Shown one piece after another: positions 23,198-30,995 of a DNA stretch of 38,897 bases (positions are counted from its first letter, which is position 1; the number at the start of each line of letters is the position of its first letter). Source of the DNA: Nocardia asiatica NBRC 100129 (GTDB lineage: Bacteria; Actinomycetota; Actinomycetes; Mycobacteriales; Mycobacteriaceae); contig NZ_BAFS01000125.1 of assembly GCF_000308415.1 (NCBI RefSeq), positions 1 to 38,897 on the forward strand, in the 5' to 3' direction. The notes under the pieces are model-generated. The model was not told where the DNA came from and made no database searches. It saw only the letters and a program-made list of their open reading frames with translations. Made by a program: the position numbers and the translations under genes.

Positions 23198-24442
23198 CTA
23201 CCCTTGACCGCTCGCGCGAACGTCGCGATCCGGACCGCTGTCCCCGGGACCGCTCTCGTGCTGAGCGGTCACCCGGCGGTACGTATGGAGGGTCTCCGCG
23301 GCGATCCGTTCCCACGAATAACGCGCCTCGACCCGATCGTGTCCGGCACGACCGTACGCTTGCCTGGTCTCGGGTTCGACCAACAGATCGCGCACCGCCG
23401 CGGCCAGTTCCGCGGGCGCCCGCGGCGGGATCAACCTGCCGGTCACACCGTCGACGACCGTGTCGATGAGACCGCCGACGGCGGCGGCCACCACCGGAAC
23501 CCCGCACGCCATCGCTTCCAGCGGTGTGATGCCGAACGGTTCGTACCACGGCGTGCACACCGCCACATCCGCCGACCGCAACAGCGGGGCCATCCGTGCT
23601 CTCGGCACCTGCCCCAGCATGTGGAGCCGGTCGCGCACGCCGAGTTCGTCCGCCAGTGCAAGCAATCGCCTGCCTTCCGGGTCGTCGGCGGGCTCGCCGT
23701 GGTCCGGACCGCCGACCACGACCAACTCGGTGTCGCGCAGGTCGGTGAGCGCGGTGATGGCGGTGTCGAAACCTTTGCGCGGCACCAATCTGCCCACACT
23801 GACCATCCGGTGCTCGGCCCACCTCGGCGCGCTCGGCCCGTCGGGCGTGAACTGCTCGAGATCCACGCCGCAGGGAATCACCGACGTTCGCGAGCGCGGC
23901 ACGCCCATCCTGGCCAGTTCGAAAACCTCGTCGGAACACGTGGCGATGATGCGGTCGACCTGTTCGGCGATCGATCGTTCCAGGCGCACCCGGTCGGGCG
24001 GGCTGGTGTCGTTCGCGCCCTGGTAACGGCGTTTCACCACGCCGAGCGCGTGAAATGTCTGCACCACCGGGATGTCGGCGGGGCGAGCGGCCCGCAGCGC
24101 GGCCAGCCCGGACATCCAGAAGTGGGCGTGCACCACATCGGGGCGCAGGCGGCGCCAGTGCAGGTGCAGGAAGGCGCCGAAATCGCCCATGAACGGCAGC
24201 AACTCGTCCTTGGGCAACGGCTGGGCGGGCCCGGCCGGGACATGGACCACCCGATAACCCTGATCGGTGGTGACCGTGGGCGGCGCCTGCGCGTCCTCGC
24301 GGCGGGTATAGACGGTGACCTCGTGCCCCTGCCTGCACAGAGCCGCGGACAGCTCCGCGACGTGGACGTTCTGTCCACCGGCATCGACGCCGCCCAATCC
24401 GGCGAGCGGGCTTGCGTGTTCGGACACCATCGCGATCTTCAT
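23198..24442 (-). CDS. GT4-family glycosyltransferase
   Basis: A 414-residue retaining GT-B enzyme. N-terminal KIAMVSEHASPLAG with GGVDAGGQNVHVAELSAAL is typical of the MshA/sucrose-phosphate-synthase branch; VHAHFWMSGL and the donor-binding YEPFGITPLEAMACGVPVV (E-x7-E) are clear. The C-terminal 25 residues are polar and probably disordered. Donor and acceptor are unknown; UDP-xylose, UDP-glucuronate or UDP-glucose are available from the same operon. ATG 24442 is the natural start, 31 bp after the upstream GT gene. Confidence 0.88.
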   Translation of the reverse strand: MKIAMVSEHASPLAGLGGVDAGGQNVHVAELSAALCRQGHEVTVYTRREDAQAPPTVTTDQGYRVVHVPAGPAQPLPKDELLPFMGDFGAFLHLHWRRLRPDVVHAHFWMSGLAALRAARPADIPVVQTFHALGVVKRRYQGANDTSPPDRVRLERSIAEQVDRIIATCSDEVFELARMGVPRSRTSVIPCGVDLEQFTPDGPSAPRWAEHRMVSVGRLVPRKGFDTAITALTDLRDTELVVVGGPDHGEPADDPEGRRLLALADELGVRDRLHMLGQVPRARMAPLLRSADVAVCTPWYEPFGITPLEAMACGVPVVAAAVGGLIDTVVDGVTGRLIPPRAPAELAAAVRDLLVEPETRQAYGRAGHDRVEARYSWERIAAETLHTYRRVTAQHESGPGDSGPDRDVRASGQG

Positions 24443-24473
24443 GATTCCGCCTTTGCACTCCGGGACACTGCCT

Positions 24474-25451
24474 TCATTCGGTGACCTCGGCGAGGAGGGA
24501 ATCCCACCGGTGCAGGAAGACCTCGAGGCCGAAATGCTCCAGCGCGAACTGCCGTCCCGACTTGCCCGCGAGCACCGCCAGATCGGGTTCGTGCAGGAAT
24601 TCGTGGAACTTCGCGGTCAGTGTCGCGACGTCGCACGAGAGGGCGCCCGCTTCCGGCGGCACCGCGCTGACGGCCTCGGTCGTGGCGAGGGCGACGACCG
24701 GCATGGCCAGATGCATGGCTTCGAGCAGGGACAATCCGAGCGAGGTCCACCGCGCGGTGTGCAGATACACCCTTCGGCGCGCCATTTCCGGATGCAACGC
24801 GCCCTGTTGGAGGTCGCCGATGCCGCGGATCGGGTGCCCGGTGGGGGTGTCCACCGTGAATTCGTCCGCCCCGATGCCGTACAGGTCGATCGGCCCCGCC
24901 ATCGCGAAGTCGGGCAGCAGATCGCTTCCGGTGATCCTGCCGCGCCGCACCGGTTCGTTGATCAGCGCTACGCCGTGTGGCACTTCGCCGGTGTACAGCG
25001 GGCCGGGGTCCACGATGCCGTGCGGTACCACCCGGGTGGGCGCTTTCCCGTTGTCCCACATCAGGTTGTTGAAATGCGTGACGTGCACGATCGGGATGTC
25101 GGTGCGATCCGCCAGCGGATGCCGGGTGGTCGCCGCGCTGGGGCGCGGAGCGTTGTGCTCGACGTAGACCGCCGGGATGTCCGCGCCGGGACGACGACCG
25201 AGCCAGCGCTCGGTGAGCTCGATCTCCTCCGGGCGCTGGAGAACGACCACGTCCGGCTCGGTCGCGCGCAATCGCGCCGCGGGCACGTCCTCGGCGGAGG
25301 GCCAGTCGCGGCCGCACCGTCCGCGGCCCCACGGGCCGCCGCCGTCGACCACGGGGACCAGATAGCGGTGCGGCCCTCGGACGAACGACGTCGTCCAGGA
25401 CCCGTGCACGTGCCACAACAGCACCGTGAGCCGTCCGGTCATCTCGGCCAT
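24474..25451 (-). CDS. GT4-like glycosyltransferase, first gene of the operon
   Basis: A 325-residue GT-B-like protein. VLLWHVHGSWTTSFVRGPHR opens the first domain; AVYVEHNAPRP, HVTHFNNLMWDNG and VVPHGIVDPG are sugar-transferase features, and SLGLSLLEAMHLAMPVVAL provides the conserved glutamate of the GT4 donor site. The sequence is divergent and lacks the full E-x7-E, so the donor cannot be guessed. Start ATG 25451 is preferred to the longer frame reaching 25484; another ATG lies three codons in. It diverges from the aldehyde dehydrogenase, so the operon promoter is probably in the 107-bp gap. Confidence 0.78.
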   Translation of the reverse strand: MAEMTGRLTVLLWHVHGSWTTSFVRGPHRYLVPVVDGGGPWGRGRCGRDWPSAEDVPAARLRATEPDVVVLQRPEEIELTERWLGRRPGADIPAVYVEHNAPRPSAATTRHPLADRTDIPIVHVTHFNNLMWDNGKAPTRVVPHGIVDPGPLYTGEVPHGVALINEPVRRGRITGSDLLPDFAMAGPIDLYGIGADEFTVDTPTGHPIRGIGDLQQGALHPEMARRRVYLHTARWTSLGLSLLEAMHLAMPVVALATTEAVSAVPPEAGALSCDVATLTAKFHEFLHEPDLAVLAGKSGRQFALEHFGLEVFLHRWDSLLAEVTE

Positions 25452-25558
25452 GTCGATAGCTCTTGCCTCTAACCGCAGGATCAAACCTGGCCCCGCGCCG
25501 ACGGCTGCCGATAGCCGACGATGGTTTGAACCGTTCGCGCCAGGTAACGCCCGCGACT
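25452..25558. promoter_or_regulatory. Divergent promoter region of the glycan locus
   Basis: A 107-bp gap separates the first minus-strand gene of the operon from the plus-strand aldehyde dehydrogenase. It must hold the promoters of both unless they lie inside genes. A minus-strand TTGATC (around 25476-25481) is the best -35-like match, with a small CAGG-N6-CCTG repeat overlapping it at 25474-25487. No convincing -10 element or large operator is visible. Confidence 0.4.
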
Positions 25559-26950
25559 ATGAGCGCACCGAACGCCGTCACGTTCCCCACTGACCATCGG
25601 GCCACCGAGACGATCGACATCCGCGACCCCGCTACCGGCGCCGCCGTCGGTACGGTGCCCATGACCGGCATCGCGGAGATCGATCGGCAGGTAGCGCTGG
25701 CCGATCGGGTTCGGTCCGAGTGGGCACGAACTCCGGCGGCCGAGCGGGCCGCTGCGCTGCGCGCGGGCGCCGCTCTGCTGCGCGAGCGTGCCGATGAGCT
25801 CGCCGAACTCAACCGGGCCGAGACCGGACGCCCGCGGGCCGAGGGCAAGGAGGGGATACTGGCCGGCGCCGCGACGCTGGAGCAGTATGCCGAACTGGGA
25901 CCGGTGCACCGCGGCAAGAGCCTGCAAGGGGACTTCGAAGCGACCGACTTCATGGTGTGGGAACCTCGCGGTGTGGTCGTCGCCCTGACGCCGTGGAACG
26001 ACCCCGTCGCGGTGTCCTGCGGTTTGCTCGGCGCGGCGCTGGTCACCGGGAATACGGTGGTGTACAAGCCGAGCGAACGCGCACCGCATACCGGTGCTCT
26101 GCTCGGCGATCTACTCGCTCGTGGGCTGCCCGAGGGCGTGCTCCAGACGGTCCAAGGCGATGGGCGGGTCGGCGCACTCCTCGCCGCACGGTCCGACGTG
26201 GACGTCATCGCGCACGTCGGCAGCACGGCGACGGGCCGGTCGATCGCGAAAAGCGCTGCGGCGACCGGCGCCAAGGCGCTGCTGGAGAACGGCGGCAACG
26301 ACGCCCTCGTCGTCGACGCCGGTGTGGATCCCGTCTGGGCCGCCGGGCAGGCGGCGCTCGGCGCGTTCGCCAACTCCGGGCAGATCTGCGTGTCGGTGGA
26401 ACGAATTTTCGTGCACCGGGACGTCGCGGATGCCTTTCTCGCGGCCCTGATCACCGAAGCCGAGTCCTGGAGCCCTGCGCCGCTTGTCGACCGGCGTCAT
26501 CGCGATCATGTGCATGCCCACGTACACGACGCGGTGGCACGCGGGGCCGGCCTGATGGCGGGCGGAGCCATTCCGAACGGCGCCGGGGCGCACTATCCGG
26601 CAACCGTGCTGACTCACTGTGATTCGACCATGCGGATCATGCGTGAGGAAACGTTCGGTCCGGTCGCGCCGGTCCGGGTGGTGGATTCGTTCGAACAGGG
26701 CATCGCCGAGGCCGCGAACGACGACTACGGGCTCGCGGCGACCGTGCTCACTCCGTCGCTGGCCCATGCCCAGTACGCCTGGCGCGAACTGCCGGTCGGC
26801 ACGGTGAAGATCAACGCGGTGTTCGGTGGGGCGCCCGGCGGAGCGGCGCACCCCCGCCGTGCCAGCGGAACCGGCTTCGGTTACGGCCCTGAATTGCTGG
26901 ACGAGATGACCCAGACCAAAGTCGTCCACTTGCGCCCTGCCGGCGGCTAG
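25559..26950 (+). CDS. Aldehyde dehydrogenase (NAD(P)-dependent)
   Basis: A 463-residue ALDH, slightly shorter than the usual 480-500. Catalytic features are present: N147 in TPWNDP, K170 in YKPSE, G221 region HVGSTATGR, E243 in ENGGND and the nucleophile C277 in NSGQICVSVER. The normal ELGGK(N/S) motif is changed to ENGGND, as in some succinate-semialdehyde-like branches. It would oxidise an aldehyde to an acid; in this locus it might act on a sugar aldehyde or supply precursor, but that is inference from position only. ATG 25559 is preferred; its ribosome-binding site is weak. Confidence 0.87.
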   Translation: MSAPNAVTFPTDHRATETIDIRDPATGAAVGTVPMTGIAEIDRQVALADRVRSEWARTPAAERAAALRAGAALLRERADELAELNRAETGRPRAEGKEGILAGAATLEQYAELGPVHRGKSLQGDFEATDFMVWEPRGVVVALTPWNDPVAVSCGLLGAALVTGNTVVYKPSERAPHTGALLGDLLARGLPEGVLQTVQGDGRVGALLAARSDVDVIAHVGSTATGRSIAKSAAATGAKALLENGGNDALVVDAGVDPVWAAGQAALGAFANSGQICVSVERIFVHRDVADAFLAALITEAESWSPAPLVDRRHRDHVHAHVHDAVARGAGLMAGGAIPNGAGAHYPATVLTHCDSTMRIMREETFGPVAPVRVVDSFEQGIAEAANDDYGLAATVLTPSLAHAQYAWRELPVGTVKINAVFGGAPGGAAHPRRASGTGFGYGPELLDEMTQTKVVHLRPAGG

Positions 26951-27234
26951 GCGGCCACGGCTCCCGTAACGGGCCCGAGACGCTGCCCGGCACGGCGACT
27001 TCCGGCCGCTGCTCGTCCGGCCTGCCACATACCCCCGAGACGACGGTGGCCGGAAGCGTTGCCGAAAGATCGCTGGGATGCTGATTGGGTAGCCGCGCAG
27101 CGGGGTACGCGCCGAGACATGCGGGTACTTGTCACCGGGTGGCCCAGTTCTGTACACGCGGAGGCGACGGCCGGGAAGGCGGCCGTCGCCTCGATCCAGA
27201 ACCCGACAGACGGGTCGCGCCTGGGACGCTCGGC

Positions 27235-28173
27235 GTGAGCGCTCGGGCCGGGGCGAGGACCACGGTCGTCATCGCAACCCGTAACCGCGCTCCCGAATTG
27301 ATCCGCACCTTGACCGAGTTGCGCGCACTGCGGCCGCGTCCCGCGATCGTGGTGCTGGACAACGCGTCCGCCGACGACACCGCCATCGCCGCGGAGGCGT
27401 TCCCGGATGTGAAAGTCATCCGGCTCCCGCGCAATTTCGGAGCGGCGGCGCGCAACCTCGGCGTCGCGATCGCCCGGACGCCCTACGTCGCCTTCAGCGA
27501 CGACGACTCGTGGTGGGCCGGTGACGCGCTCACCGAAGCCGAGCGGGTGCTGGACGCGCATCCCCGGCTCGGCCTCGTGGCAGGACGCACGCTCGTCGGC
27601 CCCGACCACCGCGACGATCCCGTCAACGAACTGATGGCGACCAGCCCGCTCGGACATCCTCCCGAACTGCCCGGTCCGTCGGTGCTCGGCTTCCTGGCCT
27701 GTGCGGCGATCGTGCGGAAGGAGGCGTACCTGCAGGCCGCCGGATTCAGCTCACTGCTGCATTTCGGCGCCGAGGAACGCTTGCTGTCCCTCGATCTGGC
27801 GGCCTGCGGCTGGGACCTCTGCTACGTGGCGGAGGTGCGCGCCCACCACCACCCCTCGGCGCGACGACCGCCGCACGCGTGGCGCAGACGGGTCGAACAG
27901 CGCAACAACGCGTTGATCGCCTGGATGCGGCGGCCGCTACGGCGGTGCGCGGCCGAATCCGCCGGTCTGCTGGGTCGAGCGGCGCGCGACCCCGCGACGT
28001 TGCTGGCGGTCGGCGGGATCATTCGCCGTCTGCCGTGGGCGTTGGCGCAGCGGCGTCTGTTGCCGCCGCACGTGGAGCACCGGGCCAGGCTGCTGGAACT
28101 CGCCGATGGAAGGAGGTCGCCGGATGGTCGCGGAACGAATGACGGTCGTCGTCATCAGCCACAACCGGCGTGA
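27235..28173 (+). CDS. GT2-family glycosyltransferase
   Basis: A 312-residue GT-A transferase: TTVVIATRNRAPELIRTL, VVLDNASADD, RNFGAAARNLG and the metal motif DDD in FSDDDSWW; GFSSLLHFGAEERLLSLDL is the acceptor-side region. It is clearly paralogous to the next gene. GTG 27235 is chosen, because upstream in-frame sequence back to 27085 reads as non-coding; the 284-bp gap after the aldehyde dehydrogenase (26951-27234) holds only a short CCCGT-A-ACGGG palindrome at 26963-26973. The 3' end overlaps the next gene by 50 nt. Confidence 0.82.
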   Translation: MSARAGARTTVVIATRNRAPELIRTLTELRALRPRPAIVVLDNASADDTAIAAEAFPDVKVIRLPRNFGAAARNLGVAIARTPYVAFSDDDSWWAGDALTEAERVLDAHPRLGLVAGRTLVGPDHRDDPVNELMATSPLGHPPELPGPSVLGFLACAAIVRKEAYLQAAGFSSLLHFGAEERLLSLDLAACGWDLCYVAEVRAHHHPSARRPPHAWRRRVEQRNNALIAWMRRPLRRCAAESAGLLGRAARDPATLLAVGGIIRRLPWALAQRRLLPPHVEHRARLLELADGRRSPDGRGTNDGRRHQPQPA

Positions 28174-29020
28174 ACAACTGCTGCGAACGCTCGCGCACAT
28201 GACCGCGCTCGCCGACGCCGCGCCGATCATCCTCGTGGACAACGGGTCGAGCGACGGCACCGCGGACGCGGTCGCCGCGGCGTTCCCGACGGTGCGGCTC
28301 ATCCGCTCGCGCGACAATCTTGGGGCGGTGGCGCGAAACATCGCGGTCGAGCGGGTGGTCACGCCCTATGTGGCCTTCTGCGATGACGACACCCGATGGC
28401 AGCCGGGCGCGCTGACCCGCGCCGCCGACCTGCTCGACCAGTTCCCCGGCCTGGCCGCGGTGACCGGGCGATGCCTGGTCGCGCCCGAGCTCCGCGAGGA
28501 CCCGATCACGCCGGAGTTGCGCGATTCACCGGTGCACGGGCCCGATTGGCTGCCCGGTCCCGCCCTGCTCGGCGTGCTGGCGGCGCTGTCCGCCTTCCGG
28601 GTCAGCGCGTTCCGGGAGGTCGGCGGCTTCTCCCGGCGCTTGTGGTTCGGCGGCGAGGAGGAACTGCTCGCGCTGGACCTCGCCGCGCGGGGCTGGTGGA
28701 TGTGCTGGATCGAGGACATGCTCATCCATCACGAGCCCTCCCGCAGCCGTGATTCGACCCTTCGTCGCCGACTCGGTATCCGCAACACGTTGTGGACGCT
28801 GTGGTTGCGCCGACCTGCCCGCAGCGCCGCCCGCCGGACCGCCGTCGTGCTCAGGTCGGCCCCGCCCGATCTGACGACGGCCGCGGCCGTTTTCGAGACA
28901 CTGCGCGGACTACCGTGGGTGCTGCGCGAACGAAGAGTGCTCCCGCCGCAGGTGGAGGCCGGTCTCGTCCGATTGGAAGGATCTCAGCGGCGTTCTGTCG
29001 CCCGCCGTTATGTGGGCTGA
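28124..29020 (+). CDS. GT2-family glycosyltransferase, paralogue of the preceding gene
   Basis: A 298-residue GT-A transferase with MTVVVISHNRREQLLRTL, VDNGSSDGTADA, RDNLGAVARNIAVE, the DDD motif in FCDDDTRW and GGFSRRLWFGGEEELLALDL. Alignment by eye with the upstream GT2 holds over almost the whole length, so the two arose by tandem duplication. ATG 28124 is chosen because GGAAGGAGG (28108-28116) lies 7 bp before it, inside the upstream coding sequence; ATG 28106 overlaps that site. A hairpin directly follows the stop. Confidence 0.86.
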   Translation: MVAERMTVVVISHNRREQLLRTLAHMTALADAAPIILVDNGSSDGTADAVAAAFPTVRLIRSRDNLGAVARNIAVERVVTPYVAFCDDDTRWQPGALTRAADLLDQFPGLAAVTGRCLVAPELREDPITPELRDSPVHGPDWLPGPALLGVLAALSAFRVSAFREVGGFSRRLWFGGEEELLALDLAARGWWMCWIEDMLIHHEPSRSRDSTLRRRLGIRNTLWTLWLRRPARSAARRTAVVLRSAPPDLTTAAAVFETLRGLPWVLRERRVLPPQVEAGLVRLEGSQRRSVARRYVG

Positions 29021-29039
29021 CCCGCACCGCCGGAGCGGG
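29021..29039. terminator. Hairpin between convergent genes
   Basis: CCCGCACC and GGAGCGGG pair with a single A-A mismatch around a 3-nt loop, immediately after the GT2 stop and 17 bp before the end of the convergent small gene. A likely transcription end point for the plus-strand GT2 pair. Confidence 0.5.
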
Positions 29040-29055
29040 ATGCGCTGCGGCCCGG

Positions 29056-29283
29056 TTATTCGTGCCGCTCGACGTCGAGGACGTACTCGAGGTCTCTGAT
29101 CCGGTCCGCTACCTCCGGCGCGGCGGCGATGACGACGCGATCGGCGCCGCAGAGTTCGACGACCTCGGCGTCGACGGTCTGCAACCAGTCGAAGAACTTC
29201 CCCCGAATCCCCCTCGGTGTCGCACTTTCGACGAGCAGGTAGGGGTCGAGACGGACGAGATAGGTGCGGTGTCGCGCCGGCAT
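29056..29283 (-). CDS. Small hypothetical protein (75 aa)
   Basis: MPARHRTYLVRLDPYLLVES begins a compact alpha/beta protein with a DWLQTVDAEVVELCGADRVV stretch and an acidic C-terminus. There is no membrane segment and no known motif. A good AAGGAG site precedes ATG 29283, and GC3 bias supports coding. The beta-alpha-beta pattern could be a small ferredoxin-like fold, but that is only an impression. Confidence 0.6.
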   Translation of the reverse strand: MPARHRTYLVRLDPYLLVESATPRGIRGKFFDWLQTVDAEVVELCGADRVVIAAAPEVADRIRDLEYVLDVERHE

Positions 29284-29452
29284 AGCGCTCTCCTTCAGTC
29301 GTCCAGGGCCGGGTGCGCAAGGGCGTGGTGTGCCAGGTGCTATCGATGGTCGCTGTGCGAACTGGGTACCCGGCCCGGCCGACGGCACGCCGCCGTGCCC
29401 GTTTCGCTATCGGCTCGACGAACGTGTCGGTGCGCCCGGCTAATCTGCTCGC

Positions 29453-30193
29453 ATGGTCGGACCGGACGCGGCGCTGCGCCGACTGACGCGCGCGGCGGGA
29501 AAATTGCTGCAGCCGTACGGCTTCGACGGCTCCGAGGCCAGCTGGGTGCGGGTCGTGCCGGAGGGCGTGGCCCGTGTCGGCCGCACCAGGACATCGCGTA
29601 CCTGGACCGACGGGCAGCAGGAGCTGAAGTTCGGTTTGAGCCTGAGTGCCACGCCCACCGCCTGGTGGGAGTTCGCCAACTGGCGCGACGCGCAGCTGGG
29701 TCTGCCACCCGCGCCGTTCCAGGAGGCGAGCGGTCCCGGACTGATCGACGCCCACGGTATGCCCGGCGCCGCGACCGAGTTTTGGTCCCTGCGGGTCGAC
29801 CCGGCCCAACCTGGCCGGGTGCTGCAGGCGGACGTCGACGCCGTCCGCGCCGAGTTGCCCCGGCGGGTGCACGCCTGCGCGCGCCGTGCGCTGCGATTGC
29901 TGGAACCGGGCCGTTACCTCGATGAACTGCTGGCCCTCCCGGATCAGCAGATCGGCGCGCGAGAGGCGATCGTCGTGCTGCTCGCCGAGCGCGGACCAGG
30001 CCCGCAGCTGGACGAGGCATGCCACCGATTCCAGGTGTGCGCCACGGCGCGGGACACGTCGGTCAACGCGGCGAAGGTCATCGCGTACGCACAGGACCGT
30101 GCGGCTCGGGTTCGCGCAGAGCCGACTACCGGCGCGCGGCTCGCGCCTGCCGGCTCAGGGGCGCAAGCCCAGTGCCGCTTACCTGGCGGGTAA
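29453..30193 (+). CDS. Hypothetical protein, possibly DUF4304-like
   Basis: A 246-residue soluble protein. The N-terminal half (LTRAAGKLLQPYGF, then a beta-rich stretch ending WWEFANWRDAQ) has the look of DUF4304 proteins; the C-terminal half is helical with RYLDELLALPDQQIGAREAI. The final 35 residues are low-complexity and may be extended past the true conserved end. I cannot give a function. ATG 29453 is preceded by no clear Shine-Dalgarno. The gene diverges from the 75-aa gene (29283), leaving a 169-bp shared promoter gap in which I see no strong site. Confidence 0.6.
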   Translation: MVGPDAALRRLTRAAGKLLQPYGFDGSEASWVRVVPEGVARVGRTRTSRTWTDGQQELKFGLSLSATPTAWWEFANWRDAQLGLPPAPFQEASGPGLIDAHGMPGAATEFWSLRVDPAQPGRVLQADVDAVRAELPRRVHACARRALRLLEPGRYLDELLALPDQQIGAREAIVVLLAERGPGPQLDEACHRFQVCATARDTSVNAAKVIAYAQDRAARVRAEPTTGARLAPAGSGAQAQCRLPGG

Positions 30194-30261
30194 TCGACCT
30201 CGGGCCTTCGGCGTGCCACGATCACGGCACAACGAAACCTGATCGACCGGAGATACGAGCC

Positions 30262-30612
30262 ATGCCCGCCTACGCCATAGCCCGCCTGCAAGACGCTGAT
30301 CCCCACCCGGATATCGCCGATTACATCGAGCGCCTCCCCGGCACCTTCGAACCCTACGGCGGCCGTTATCTCGTGCACGCGGCACAACATGAGGTCAAGG
30401 AAGGCAGCTGGCCCGGCGCCGTCGTGATGATCGGCTTTCCCGGGATCGCCGAGGCGCGGGCTTGGTGGGATTCACCCGCTTATCGAGAGATCGCACCGCT
30501 GCGCTCGCGGCACATCGAGGGCGACATCATTCTGGTGGAAGGCGTTCCCGCTGATTACGCCCCGACCGCTGCCGTAAACGCCATCCGGCAGGCCGTGTCG
30601 AATAATTCTTGA
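30262..30612 (+). CDS. DUF1330-family protein
   Basis: A 116-residue single-domain protein. MPAYAIARLQ, YGGRYLVHA, MIGFPGIAEARAWWDSPAYREI and a final GDIILVEGV are the DUF1330 pattern, a dimeric ferredoxin-like (alpha/beta barrel) family of unknown function. ATG 30262 follows AGATACGAGCC, a weak ribosome-binding site. A hairpin directly after the stop suggests a single-gene transcript. Confidence 0.88.
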   Translation: MPAYAIARLQDADPHPDIADYIERLPGTFEPYGGRYLVHAAQHEVKEGSWPGAVVMIGFPGIAEARAWWDSPAYREIAPLRSRHIEGDIILVEGVPADYAPTAAVNAIRQAVSNNS

Positions 30613-30615
30613 TCG

Positions 30616-30659
30616 TTCGGCCGTGCGTCCTGGACCTATTCGAAATCGGCACGGCCGAA
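30616..30659 (+). terminator. Terminator-like hairpin after the DUF1330 gene
   Basis: Perfect 11-bp arms TTCGGCCGTGC (30616-30626) and GCACGGCCGAA (30649-30659) enclose a 22-nt loop, starting 4 bp after the stop codon. Confidence 0.55.
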
Positions 30660-30727
30660 TATCGTCGGGCTGCCATTTCCCCTTCCCGGCGTGGGGTGGT
30701 GTTTTTGTCGGGAATCGCCGGTAAAAC

Positions 30728-30913
30728 ATGATCATGCCTGATCAGATCCGATTCGCGCGGTTGGCGCTGGACCAAGTGGCCGCCGAGCTGGACCAGACCG
30801 CTTTTCGCGGCGGCTACCTCACCGCCGAGCGTCTGCGATTCCTCGCGACCAAAGTCCGCGACGCATGTCAGGTGTACGACGAGGCCGTCGAATCGACCGA
30901 ACCCGCCGGCTGA
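30728..30913 (+). CDS. Small hypothetical protein (61 aa)
   Basis: A short helical protein with QIRFARLALDQVAAELDQTA and FLATKVRDACQVYDEAVEST, predicted as two amphipathic helices. ATG at 30728 or 30734; no clear ribosome-binding site. GC3 bias is good. I do not recognise it; small helical proteins of this type are common in mycolate actinomycetes. Confidence 0.5.
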   Translation: MIMPDQIRFARLALDQVAAELDQTAFRGGYLTAERLRFLATKVRDACQVYDEAVESTEPAG

Positions 30914-30995
30914 GTCGAACCCGCCGCGGCCGTCGCCGACGGTCGCGTCCTTTTCCCGCCGGAATCCGCTGCTCGGTGTTCTTAGCGTCGATGCA

